From the NCBI GenBank assembly GCA_963675135.1, contig OY776131.1:30371881-30435880 (forward strand): a stretch of DNA of 64,000 bases. Reading direction: 5' to 3'. Below, one piece after another: positions 24,360 through 35,902 of this stretch; positions within the stretch are counted from its first letter, which is position 1, and each line of letters begins with the position of its first letter. A program made the position numbers and the translations under genes. The notes beneath the pieces were generated by a model that ran no database searches, was not told where the DNA came from, and was given only the letters and a program-made list of their open reading frames with translations. Source of the stretch: Galeopsis tetrahit (Eukaryota; Streptophyta; Magnoliopsida; Lamiales; Lamiaceae).

Positions 24360-25403
24360 TGTTGGGATATAAATTCACCCTAAGCCCCACTTGATGTTAG
24401 AATAGTTTTGATGGCCAAAACACTTAGAGTTTATAAATGTAATAGGATCAGCTGACTTGTATAGAACAGCTTAGACTAGTCTTGTGTGATCAACTGTATT
24501 GATATCAGCTGATCAGCACAGTCCTGGCTTACATGCCTATCCTCAAGATGAGAAGAGTAGAAGACATGAAGACTAGAAGATCCTTGAAGACCAGATAAGT
24601 TAAGGTGCTTGTATACCTACTTATCTGATGGAGTCCAAGATTGAAGATGGCCTAAAGCAGCACAAAGAATTACCAGATCAGAAGAGTGTTACTCGACTGA
24701 TATCAGAAGACAGAAGACCTAAGGCCAGAAGAGTAGTCAGAAGACTAGTAGTACAGATTAGAAGACTATGTGCTCTTCCAGGACTCGGCTGATTCCTAAG
24801 TCATCTTGCAATTCAAACGAAGACCTACCTTATTTAGAAGATTGACATGATCCCAGGATTGAAGCAATCAAGCGGCTGGAATCAAGGAATCAAGCCATTA
24901 TGGAAAGATTGCCCCAACGGCTAGTCAACTCCAACGGCTAGTTGCAAGCAATCACCACTATAAATACAAGAGGATGAGAAATCACAAAGAAAAAAAAGTC
25001 ACAAGAGAGAATTCACAAGCTAAGCAAGCAATCAAGCAAAAAGCCATACTGTTCTAAGAGTTCTCCAAGAGCCAGAAACCATTAGAATATCTATAGCTCT
25101 TAAGTGATTTCTATCCAACCCCTAAGAACCTGAAACCTGTTCATATTGTATAATCATTGTTTTAGGCATAGTGGTTAAGCAAATTATAAGCTTGAACCAT
25201 TAGTTGGATACACTTCAAAAACCCCAAACCCTCACCGAAAGGTTAAAGTTTTTGAACCCCTCAAAGTGCAAGTGCTTACAATCACTTGTGGAGACCGTAG
25301 CTGTTAGGACGGCTCAGATCTCAAAGTCCTAACCTTGGGACTATAAAGGTCAAGACCCTTGTAATTTGTGGTAAATTAAAGGGATTAAACATCACGTGTG
25401 GAC
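24360..25403 (+). repeat. F LTR2, truncated at its 3' end
   Basis: The first 1044 bp of the LTR. At 25403/25404 it jumps directly into mid-gag, losing about 410 bp of LTR, the primer site and the first third of gag. At the sites where LTR1 and LTR3 differ it agrees with LTR3. No microhomology beyond a base or two is visible at the junction. Confidence 0.93.
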
Positions 25404-26695
25404 AAGAAAGAAGGCCAAGAAGAAATTCAGACAAGAAAGCTATGGTGACTGAAGAATCTGAATATCAAAGTGATGAACTCCCTACATCACCAGACTTTCA
25501 AATCTTCCCAGATGATTCAGATGATCTAGCTATGATGGCCATAGGTGAAAATGAGGTAAATTCATATACTACTACTTTCCATTCACCTATTTTTTCACAA
25601 TCAGATGAGATAAACTCATCTGAAGGCGAATCAGAAGACACCTATTATCAATCTTTAAGAAAGGTAAAAGGTGATCTGGATATTGCCACTATAGCTTTTA
25701 TAGAAGTGAAAGAGGAGAACAAGGATCTAAGGAAAGAAATTGCTAAGTTGAAAAAGACTAAGTTTGATAACACCCCTGAGTTGGTCACAATGAATGAAAG
25801 ATTGACCAGAGAAGTGGAACTTCTTAAGGAAGAAAATACCACAATAACTCAGTTGTATGAGGGGATGTTAGAAACTCAAGCTTTAGAAACTAAGGAATTT
25901 CGTTCACTACAATCCAAGTTCGATGACCTCTTCCAAGCACACAAGCTCTTAGAAAAGGAGAAGGAATGCCTAAATCAAAAGATATCAGAGTTCAATAAAG
26001 CTTCTACTACTATTGAAAGTATCTCTGAGTATTATAGATCAAATGGCAATAAGATGGGTTTTGGCTATGAACTTAATCCATCTACATCCTCTCCAGCTGG
26101 GGGTAGTACACCTAACAAGTGCACTACTCAGACACATGAAAAGGGTGAGTGTTCTAAACACAATGAACCTAATATGAACCAAAAGGCATCTGTACCAGCT
26201 AAGGCTAACTCTCCTAACACCAAAAATGGTAAAAGACAAGCTAACCCCAAGCCTGTACAGAGGAACAACAAACAGCCTAGACCATCTAGCTTGAGACAGT
26301 CTCAGTTGTATGCTGATCCAGCCAAGAAGAAGAAGTCTTCTTCCAACAAATCTGTTCTCTTTGCACCCCCTATCTCTTATGATATTGTGAGAACAGAAGA
26401 GTATGGTCCATATAATCGTGTGCATCGTCCAGCTAATGCACCCAGGCGGAATGTAACTAGTCAAAAGATCATGTATGTACACTCCTATAAAGGGAAACCA
26501 TTTGACTACTACTTAGCTGACACAAACAACAAATCAGACCAGTCCAAGGTGTTAACTGGTAAGATTTGGTTCTGTGATGCCCGAGGGAAACAACTCAAGT
26601 GTTCAAGGTTGTTCAAACGACCAATGTATATGTGGGTTCCCAAGGGTAGTACTAACACCCAAGGACCCAAGACAAAATGGGTACCTAAGACTTAA
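25403..26695 (+). pseudogene. gag: F internal region 2: gag, 5' truncated
   Basis: Open from the LTR2 junction; it enters gag just after the zinc knuckle. It encodes the acidic segment, the coiled coil and the basic C-terminus, and has the natural Gag end missing from copy 1 (PMYMWVPKGS ... WVPKT, TAA 26693-26695). Without the capsid and nucleocapsid parts it cannot build particles. The TAA is in frame with the following pol. Confidence 0.9.
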
Positions 26696-29600
26696 CTTTT
26701 CTTGCAGGAAAGGAGGGACCTATACAGAAGAGGAGGTCTAGCAGGAGAAACTTGGTATATAGATAGTGGATGCTCAACTCACATGACAGGAACCAAAGCC
26801 CTGCTGACCAACTACATAGAGAAGAAAGGTCCAAAAGTCTTCTTTGGTGATAACGCACACGGTAACACAAAAGGATATGGCACCCTTAAAAATGGTGACA
26901 TTGAGGTACATGATGTATCATATGTAGAAGGTCTTAAGTTTAATTTATTATCTGTTTCTCATTTTTGTGACACTGGTTACTCAGTTAAATTCTCTAAAGA
27001 TGAGTGTCTCATAAGTGATAAAAGAACAAAACAAAACCTTCTAACAGGATCTAGAAAGGGAAGAATGTATCTTGCAAATTGGAACAGCTGTCCTAAGGAT
27101 ACATGTCTGCTTGTGAAGAGCCCTAAAGATGTCAGCTGGCTATGGCACAAACGCCTTAGTCATCTGAACTTTAAGACTATGAACAAGTTAGCAAGGGAAT
27201 CCTTGGTTGATGGTCTGCCTAATGAACTCTACTGTAAAGATCAGGTATGTGATGCATGTCAACAAGGAAAGCAAACAAAGGTCTCCTTCAAGACCAAGAA
27301 GACAACATCAACCAGTAGAGTTCTTGAATTGCTTCACATGGATATCTTTGGACCTATCACTCCAACCACTCTAACTGGGAGGAAGTACACTCTTATTGTT
27401 GTAGATGACTATTCCAAGTTTACTTGGGTTATCTTCTTATACAAGAAGAGTAAAACACAGCAGAAGCTCCCTGAACTATTGAAGAGGATCCAAGTAGAGA
27501 AAGGAGAACCAATTGTGAAAATTAGGAGTGACAAAGGCACTGAGTTCATTAACTCCTATATTATTGCCTATTGTACTTCTAATGGTATTCAGCATGAGAC
27601 AAGTGCCGCAAGAACACCTCAGCAGAATGGTGTAGCTGAAAGAAGAGTCAGAACACTCAAAGAAGCTGCAAGAACACTCCTCGCTGAGTTCTCCACTCCT
27701 AAGAAGCTATGGGCAGAAGCCATCAACACAGCTTGTCACACTCAAAACAGGTCAGGTATTCATAAAATACATGAGAAAACCCCATATGAACTGTGGAAAG
27801 GAAGAAAACCTAGAGTATCTTACTTTCATATATTTGGTTGTAAGTGTTTCATTCACAACAATGGGAAGAGTAAGTTGAATGCTTTTGATGCCAAAGCAGA
27901 TGAGGGGATATTCTTAGGATACTCCTCTACTAGCAAAGCATTTAGGGTACTCAATAAACGAACCCTTCTTGTGGAAGAAACACCTCATGTTGTTTTTGAT
28001 GAATCTTGTGAAAAGAATGCAGTAGAAACAAACTCAGCTGCAGATCAGATGAGACATCTAGTGATCAAGTCCAGACCAGATGAGTTCATTGAAGTAGATG
28101 AACCTTTTCCTGAAGAACCAGAGGAAGATAAGCCTCATAGACCTGTCACTAGATCTCAGACTCAAGCAGGGCAAGCTGACCAGAATCAAGATGCACCAAT
28201 CCCAAATGTAAGGGGGAATGATCTCTTTGACACACAAGATACAGATGATGATCGACCAAATCAAGTCAACCCCCCCGATGGCACTAGAACAGATGAGAAT
28301 CCAAGCTCATCTAATGCAGATACTCCCGTGAGGCATACATGGAGGAACAATCATCCATCAAACCTCATCTTAGGAGGAGCAGACTCGGGTGTCAAGACAA
28401 GAAGACAACTGAATCAGAACTCCCAATCATCTATGTTCTGCTGGTGTGCTTTCCTGTCCAACATTGAACCAGCTGACATAGAAGAAGCAATGACAGATAG
28501 CAATTGGATCACTGCTATGCAAGAAGAACTAAACCAATTCAAAAGAAATGAAGTATGGAAATTGGTAGATCGTCCTGAAAACCACAATGTAGTAGGAACA
28601 AAGTGGGTATTCAAGAACAAAAAGGACGAAAATGATGTGATAACTAGAAATAAAGCAAGGCTAGTTGCAAAAGGATACTCTCAATCTGAAGGGATTGACT
28701 ATGATGAAACCTTTGCCCCAGTAGCCAGACTAGAAGCCATTCGACTGTTTTTAGCTTATGCATCATATATGGGCTTCAAAGTGTTCCAAATGGATGTCAA
28801 GAGTGCTTTTCTTAATGGTATTCTGGTAGAAGAAGTATATGTAGAGCAGCCTCCAGGATTTGAAAAAGGTGATCAAGTATATCGACTAAAGAAGGCTCTC
28901 TATGGTCTAAAGCAAGCCCCTAGAGCTTGGTATGACACATTGTCACAATTCCTACTTGACAATGGATATACAAAAGGCAAAGTTGATAGAACTCTTTTCA
29001 GAATACAAGAAGGAGAAGACATTCTAATGGTACAAATTTATGTAGATGATATTATATTTGGATCACCCAATCAAGAGATGTGCAAGAAGTTCTCTGAACT
29101 TATGCAAGGAAAGTTTGAAATGAGCATGATGGGTGAGATGAATTACTTCCTAGGACTTCAAGTCAAGCAGAGTCCAGAAGGGATCTTCATCAACCAGTCC
29201 AAGTATACCAAAAGCCTATTAGAAAGATTCAAAGCTCTACAAAGCAAGACTGCAAGGATTCCAATGATGACATCTTTCAAAATGGAACCAGATGAGTCTG
29301 GAAATGCAGTTGATCAAGCTGAATATAGAGCACTGATTGGATCTCTACTATACCTTACAGCTAGCAGACCAGACATAACATTTGCTGTAGGAGTATGTGC
29401 TAGGTTTCAAGCAAACCCAAAGCAAAGTCACCTAGAAGCAGCAAGGAAGATTCTCAAGTACCTAAAAGGAACAGTCAATCTAGGACTATGGTACCCTGCT
29501 GATGACAATCTAGAATTGAGTGGCTATTCTGACTCAGACTATGGAGGATGTAGAATTGATAGGAAATCCACATCTGGAACCTGCCAATTCCTAGGCAACA

Positions 29601-29986
29601 AGTTGATATCATGATTCTCTAAGAAGCAAACTTCAGTTGCAACCTCCACCACTGAAGCAGAATATATGGCAGCTGGAAGTTGTTGTAGTCAGCTGCTCTG
29701 GCTAGTTCAACAACTCAAGAATTACAATGTAGAGGCAAGAGAAGTCCCTATCTATTGTGACAGCAGCAGTGCCATTGCCATCACTCAAAATCCAGTCCTC
29801 CACACAAGGTGCAAGCATGTCGACATTCGACACCATTTCATAAGAGACCACCTTGAAAAGAAGGACATCAAGATGGAGAAAATTCACACAGATATCCAAA
29901 GAGCAGACATCTTGACTAAGCCCCTAGCTGAAGAAAGGTTCAAGACCCTATGCTACAGCTTAGGACTCCTGGACCCAAGCACATGA
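26696..29986 (+). pseudogene. pol: F internal region 2: pol, full length with one stop
   Basis: Opens right after the gag TAA, in the same frame. Protease [12 protein letters not shown] (about 26756); HHCC zinc region ([10 protein letters not shown] ... CDACQQGK); integrase core with MDIFGP, SDKGTEF and AERRVRT; C-terminal FHIFGCKCF; acidic linker; RT with YVDD near 29040; RNase H; and a tail ending [14 protein letters not shown] ... LLDPST. A single TGA at 29612-29614 replaces a Trp codon in RNase H, the same as in copy 1. Otherwise the frame is intact for about 1,096 codons, making this the best preserved pol in the window. Confidence 0.93.
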
Positions 29987-30650
29987 AGAAGGAAAGATCA
30001 GCTGAAAACCTCAGCTGATCCAAGTGCAGCAGACTAGGAGGATCAGATGAGGTGAATAGACACCCTCATCTTCAGGTAAGTACTTCCCGATGAAGACAAA
30101 TAAAGCTGAGGGAAAACTTAGAGTCATCTAATCAAGGGGGAATCAATGATACCTTAAGAATCCTTGATGAAATACTCTACAATCTGCATTGCATATCATA
30201 TCTATATATATATACATCAGACTTGAACAAAGTTATTTGACATCTTTACTCTAAGCAATGTATACTATGTATAATAATAAACTATTCTTCATAAAATACA
30301 TTATTTATATACATACATACAGTGTACTATTGAGTTATACTTGGTTGGATTAATACACCACCCTCACCGACTCAACAATATGCATGCACTGTACGGATTT
30401 CAAATAACTCTTGCTCAAAATTTATAATTTCTGCATTCCATAAGATAAAGTCTGAATATCTTTAAATGTGAACCCTTAGATCAAGAATCTCATTATTGAT
30501 CTTAAGAAGTAACTTTTCAAAAATTCAGACCTATCAACTCTATAGTTTTGTCATCTTTCACTCCACTACCTCATTTCTACCTCTATAAAAGGAGGAAGTT
30601 ATGAGAACACCTAAGAACACAAATCACTAACTATTATTCTTGTTTCAGGT
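29987..30650 (+). other. F2 non-coding spacer after pol
   Basis: Equivalent of 16783-17390. It carries an extra 56 bp at 30324-30379 absent from copy 1, and the TATA box at 30584-30590. No ORF. Confidence 0.7.
30584..30590 (+). promoter_or_regulatory. Possible internal TATA box upstream of small ORF (copy 2)
   Basis: TATAAAA, 67 bp before the ATG at 30651; same context as copy 1. Confidence 0.5.
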
Positions 30651-30797
30651 ATGGAGACAATCGAAAGAAGAGATGGAATGGAGATCATCCTTCAACCAAG
30701 GTCTTGGGTGAAGGAGATGAAGATTTGTCCAGAAGATAAAGATGATGCAGATCAGCATACTTGGTTTAGCCAACATAAGTATGCCCATGAAAACTAG
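30651..30797 (+). CDS. Small conserved ORF in F, copy 2 (48 residues, unknown)
   Basis: Second copy of the ORF at 17391-17537, still open. Acidic, with several Trp, Met and His residues and no recognised fold. About 1 kb upstream of ORF3 and in a different frame. Confidence 0.4.
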   Translation: METIERRDGMEIILQPRSWVKEMKICPEDKDDADQHTWFSQHKYAHEN

Positions 30798-31845
30798 AGG
30801 AAGGAGAGAAGTCCTTGTTGAAAACTAGAGGAAAGAGAGATGTAGAGGACAAAGTAGCAAGCAAGCAGAGCTTCTTCTCCAGGGGGAAGTTCTACATGGA
30901 GAGCTTGCTATCCAAGGCTACTATGTCAAAACATATCAGGAAGGCCAAGTCCATGGCCCTCTCTTCGACTCCATTGAAGCCTCTTCCAATCTTTCTTCTC
31001 CTTCAAAAGAAGCGAAGAAATTCAAAAAGGACACATTAGATGCTACAACCCATCTGATGATGAGGAACATGAGATGGTGAGGGCAACCTGAACCAGTGGG
31101 ATATCATCCAGGCTGATCATCAAATTGATTTGATGGTCCAACATGGTTCAGAGGTAGAGCTGGAAGATCCATCAAACCAGGTTGGATCACCACTCACAAC
31201 AAAGCTGGAAGATCCATCAAGCCAGGTTGGACCTTCAAAGCACAGAAGATTTACTCAGCAAATCTCAATCCTCTACTCAGCTGATCAGAAGACCAACTCA
31301 GCTGACCAGAAGACTTTCAAGGAAAATCAGCAGACTTTTTGAAGAAATCAGAAGACCTCACTCTGCTGATCAGATCACTTTATTTTAGAGTTTAATGACT
31401 ATCTTTGATCATGTAATTCATTCTAGATTCATTCCTGAATGTAATTAAAGAAATTGGTCTATATAAGGAATGAAATTCACTTATAAAAAACGGCCTTGAT
31501 GATCAATTCTTGCCACAAAATTAGTCACAACGGCTATTTTTGGTAATGATGTCATTAATACTCAATTACCAAATTGCCAGCAAATCAACTATTGCCACAT
31601 GGCAAATTCAGCCGGCAAATTTTAAGAAAGGTCCGAAATCAAAGAAGGAAAATCTTGGGCTCTACTCCACAATTAAACCAAATCTGACCGTTGGATTATA
31701 CAATTCTCAAGAATTGCTGGAGTATATATACAACCCTTAAAACATTCCTCAAACCCTTTCGCTCACAAATCTCAAATTGCTCTCAATACTCTCTCGTTCT
31801 GCAAATTTCTTTCAAGCTTTCAAAACCTAACACTCAAACTCTACT
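30798..31845 (+). other. F2 spacer between small ORF and ORF3
   Basis: Counterpart of 17538-18625. No convincing ORF. It ends in the candidate ORF3 promoter and leader. Confidence 0.6.
31723..31730 (+). promoter_or_regulatory. Possible ORF3 promoter TATA box (copy 2)
   Basis: TATATATA after CCGTTGGATTATAC-type sequence, 116 bp before ATG 31846. The leader is CT-rich and lacks any ATG. Confidence 0.55.
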
Positions 31846-34800
31846 ATGGCAATCATTTAAATTTACGACGAGAAGACCAAGAGCACTGGCACCTTGGATG
31901 CTGCAAAGTGGTCCAAGGAAGGGAAGATGTTCACAGAGAATGCTCTGTTTTTCAAGGGCAAACACAAAGCAGAAAACAAGGAGATCCTTCTTCGCTGCAT
32001 CAACCTCAACCTTCGAGATTTTCTGGAAGCATCACCCACCAATGTTTATGAACAAGATGTGCTGGCTTTCTACTCAAATGCTGTGATGAAGGGATCTCAC
32101 GTTGAAAGTGTCATTGGTGGACACAAGGTCAAGGTAACAAGGCAAATCCTTCAGGAACTATTCGGCTTGTCAAGAGGGAAGATCAATATCTCCAACTATA
32201 TTATGGGAAAAGAGAAAGAGTATATGGAGATGTTCACTGATGGGAAAATCAAGGCTATCGATGCCTCTGGACTCAAGAAATCCCACCTAGAACCTAAGTT
32301 TCAAACCCTGATGGATATAACAGGCAAGATGCTGCTAGGTAACACATTTAGTCATGATGCTGTTACTACTCTAAAGGTTAGAGTTATGGCTGCAATCTGG
32401 GATCAGATTGATGGAGACTGGCAAAGGTTGTTCTTGGATAGAATTGCCCTTGAAGCCAAGAAGGTAACTTTGGACCTTCAATCAAGAGAATGGAAGGTGA
32501 CATCGACAGTCAGCTTTGTCAACAAGCTGAGTATCATCCTTCCAGAAGTACTCCCTAGAAAGTATAAGATGGGACCTCATAAGACCTTCCACATCTCCAA
32601 GTATTACTTAAGGAAGGAAGCTCTTGCTGAGGCAGCAAGGTTGAAAGAAGAGAAGAGGAAGTTGTTGGCTGAAGCACCTTCCAAAGATGTAGTTGAAGAG
32701 GCAGGAGAGTCTGCTCATGACTCTGCTGCAGAAGAAGAAGAAGAGCCATCCAAAGAAGAGGCTCAAAAGAAGACTGCTGAGGATGATGATGACAATCAGA
32801 CCTTAGCACAAAGAAGATATCTGATCAGATCAGGGCTCATGATCTCCCCATCTGATTCAGATGCCACTCCCACTGCCTCTCCTTTGAAAAAGGCAGGTAC
32901 TTCTAATCCCTCTCTCACTTTCACACCTTCTAAACTATCAAAGGGTCAGAAGAGAAAGAAGAACACTTCTTCTTTCACAAAGAAAGCCAAGAAATCCAGG
33001 CTCCCTACTCCAATGAGCATAGCCCCTATTTCGTCCTTCAACCCTTCTGATGAGTCCAACCCATCTGATCCTTCAAACACTGATACCCAAATTCCTGCTG
33101 ATACTCACACAGCAGAGGAACAAACTCAGCCTCAACTAACCCTTGAACCACAATTGCTTACCCCTGCTGATGTTCAAACAGCAGACAACCAACCTCAAAC
33201 CACCTTAACATCCCATGCTGATGATCAAACTCAGATCACATCCACAACCCCTGCTGACATTCAAACAGCAGATGTCCAAGATCATCAAGCTCTACCATCT
33301 ACTGATCTTCAAGTAGAAACTGAACCAGACCAGCAGACCCAAAACCCTGCTGATGAACAAATCACTGAAGATCAATCCCAACTTCTTACCCAACAAGAGG
33401 ATATCACTTCCCAAATCCCTGCTGATACTCACACAGCAGAGGAAAATGCCCCAGCTACCCAAACTCCTACCATCACTATCCCTTCTGCTCCAGAAGACAT
33501 GGCACCAGCAGACCTGGATCAAGCTGGCCCCTCTCAACCTCAGTTCAGAATGGTGCACTACCCTATGTGCACAAAGGAGAAGATAATGAGGATGAAGATA
33601 GCCAACCTGCTCAAGTCCACTACTCCTGGTGTTGATGATGAATCAATCCAGTTTGAACAAGTGCTTAGGATATGCACTTGGATTGAGCTCAGAAGAGATG
33701 ATGTAGATGACCTTCTTGAGGTCATGGAAGGAATGGGAGGAAAGGAAAACTTCCTCGACTGGGAGATGGAGCAAAAGGAAGTTGCTCGAGTTGAATCTTT
33801 TGCTCAGCTGCTATCAGACGAGGCACTGACTGCAGTTTGCAACCGGATTCTAGGAATCCCCACTGTTGATGTCTCTATCCCAGAAGGCTCATCAGATCAG
33901 CAGACAGCTGAAAAAGCAAAGATGAAGGAATCAGCTGCACCAGCCTTGGTGGAAGTCTCAGCTGCCCCTGCAGAAGACTCAGCTGCCCCTGCAAAAGTCT
34001 CAGCTGCACCAGCTGACAACGTAGAGATTGAAAGAGAGGTAGTCAGAGTACCAGCTCCCTTCATGCCAACAGCTGACCTGTCTCACTTCATTGATAAAGG
34101 AGAGAATATCATGACACATCTGGTTAAGGCCACTTCCACATTCCTCAATGAAGAATATCTTTCAGCTGAAGAAAGAGGCAAAGCAATAATTGTTCATCCA
34201 AAGCCTCAAGGTACAACCTCTACCTCTACCCCATTTGTTGATCACACAGCAGACATCTGCTCCCAGGTCAAAGCTGCAATAGACTTGCACTTTGAAAAAG
34301 GTTTAGGTCTACAGCTTGGAAGATATGTTTAAAAAGTTGTTAGGGAGCAGAGGACTCGTCTTAATGACCAAATCCTTGACATCGAGGACAAATTTGGTGA
34401 GGCACTCCATGATCAGATAGGAGATTACATGAGTCTCATTCAGAAAAGAACAGCTGACGTCTCCACAATGTTTGCTGATGAGATCTCCCAAATGGAGGCC
34501 GCCTACGAGTCAAGAGTTAAAGATGCTGAAGCAAGAACTGCTGAAGGTCAAAACCTTCTTAAGGCAGCTGCAGAGGAGAATGAAAAACTGCAGACTCAGC
34601 TGAAGGAGACAGCAGCCAAGTTGGAAACACTTACTACTAGATTTGAAGCTGCCTCCTCCTCCAATTCTCATGCTGAAGTTCTTGAGCACAGCACATCACA
34701 TCTGACCCAAGTTGGCAAAGTCAATGCCATGGCTCTAAAGCAGACCCTGATGATAGAGATTCGAAATGCAATGGTACATTTTGCGGCTGCACTTGCTGAA

Positions 34801-35679
34801 GCCAAAAAGGGGGAAGATGTGTTGATAAAGGCTCTAGAGAAGTCTACTGCCTAGCAAGCTGAACTGGTAGTAGCACAAGATTACTTGACTGAAACCTTGG
34901 GTGGTTTAAAGAGCAAAATCAAGAACAGGCAAGGCAAAGGCAAAGAAATTGCTCAAGAAGATACCCAAGCACCCACTCAACCTCCTGCCAAGACTCTTCA
35001 GATCACTGCCTCTGAAGAACAAGTTCCGGAAAAGAGAATGACAAGGAAAAGGAAGGCAGATGAGCAAGCTCAGTCAGCTCAGACCAGTAAGAAGTCAGCT
35101 CCAGCAGAGCCTACTGCAGAAGAGAAACAGGCTCTAGAGTTGAAGAAAAAGAAGTTGCTTGAAGCTAAAGAGCTTAAGCAAAGGAAGCTAGATGATGCGA
35201 AGGCTGTCAAAGCCAAATTTGAAAGAAGAATTGCTAAACTCAGGAAAACACTCAAGGACAAAGCACAAGAAGACAATGTCCTGGTGTTTGATAGCAATTA
35301 TGTGGATTATTTAGCCCTTCAAGATGAGCTACCAAGATGGTATCCCCTGAAGAAGAAGTGGCAAATTCAACACCACATAGTAAGGAAATTTGGCCCTCTC
35401 TCTACTTATGAAGATGAATTCTTCCAATTCTCCCAGTTCATGAACATTGAAGATCCAGTGTTCTGGGAAGAAATTGTCAAGACAGCCAAAGGACTTGACA
35501 ATTGCAGAATCCTAACACCTGAAGAACCCAAATGGGATGCACCCATTCTAGACTCAGGAAGAGCCAACATGATTGAAATCAAAAGGATTTTGTACAAGAT
35601 CTATGAAGAGGAGAATGTTACAGACTTGCAGCACATGGAAGAAGTTCGAGCTCGTCTGTACCTTGCCTACCGCATTTGA
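31846..35679 (+). pseudogene. F ORF3, copy 2 (1,277 codons, three in-frame stops)
   Basis: One continuous frame from ATG 31846 to TGA 35677-35679, broken only by TAA 31858-31860 (codon 5), TAA 34330-34332 and TAG 34852-34854; copy 1 has sense codons at all three. Order: N-domain (about residues 1-190, WSKEGKMF ... FGLSRGKINISNYI), a Lys/Glu-rich segment, a basic patch (KGQKRKKN) that could be a nuclear signal, a Thr/Gln/Pro-rich middle with ADxQTAD repeats, a second folded part (FRMVHYPMCTKEKIMRMK), Ala/Pro repeats, coiled coils, a second basic patch (RMTRKRK) and a conserved C-terminal domain. No signal peptide or membrane helix, so 'envelope-like' is positional only. Function unknown. Confidence 0.88.
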
Positions 35680-35888
35680 AGATCAGAAGACCTGATGAAG
35701 ACTACCTTAGAAGTTTAAAGAAACTATTACTTGTAATCTGTAAAAGTTCTATCTATATTAAAGTTCTAGTTCTTTTTGCTTACAAGACAAACTCTCATTG
35801 TCTTCATCAGATACTTCAGTCTTAGCATGTTATAAACTCTTATCTTATTTCATTAAGAGCATTTATCAAGTATAGTTTTGGCTTCATC

Positions 35889-35902
35889 AAAAAGGGGGAA
35901 AT
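35889..35902 (+). other. F polypurine tract before LTR3
   Basis: AAAAAGGGGGAAAT immediately before the TGTTGGG of LTR3. Confidence 0.92.

Noticed and set aside
26556..26710. A possible intron from CTG|GTAAGA (about 26557) to TTGCAG (about 26707) joining gag to pol in F
   Set aside because: Removing it would put pol out of frame, so it does not explain Gag-Pol expression by itself.
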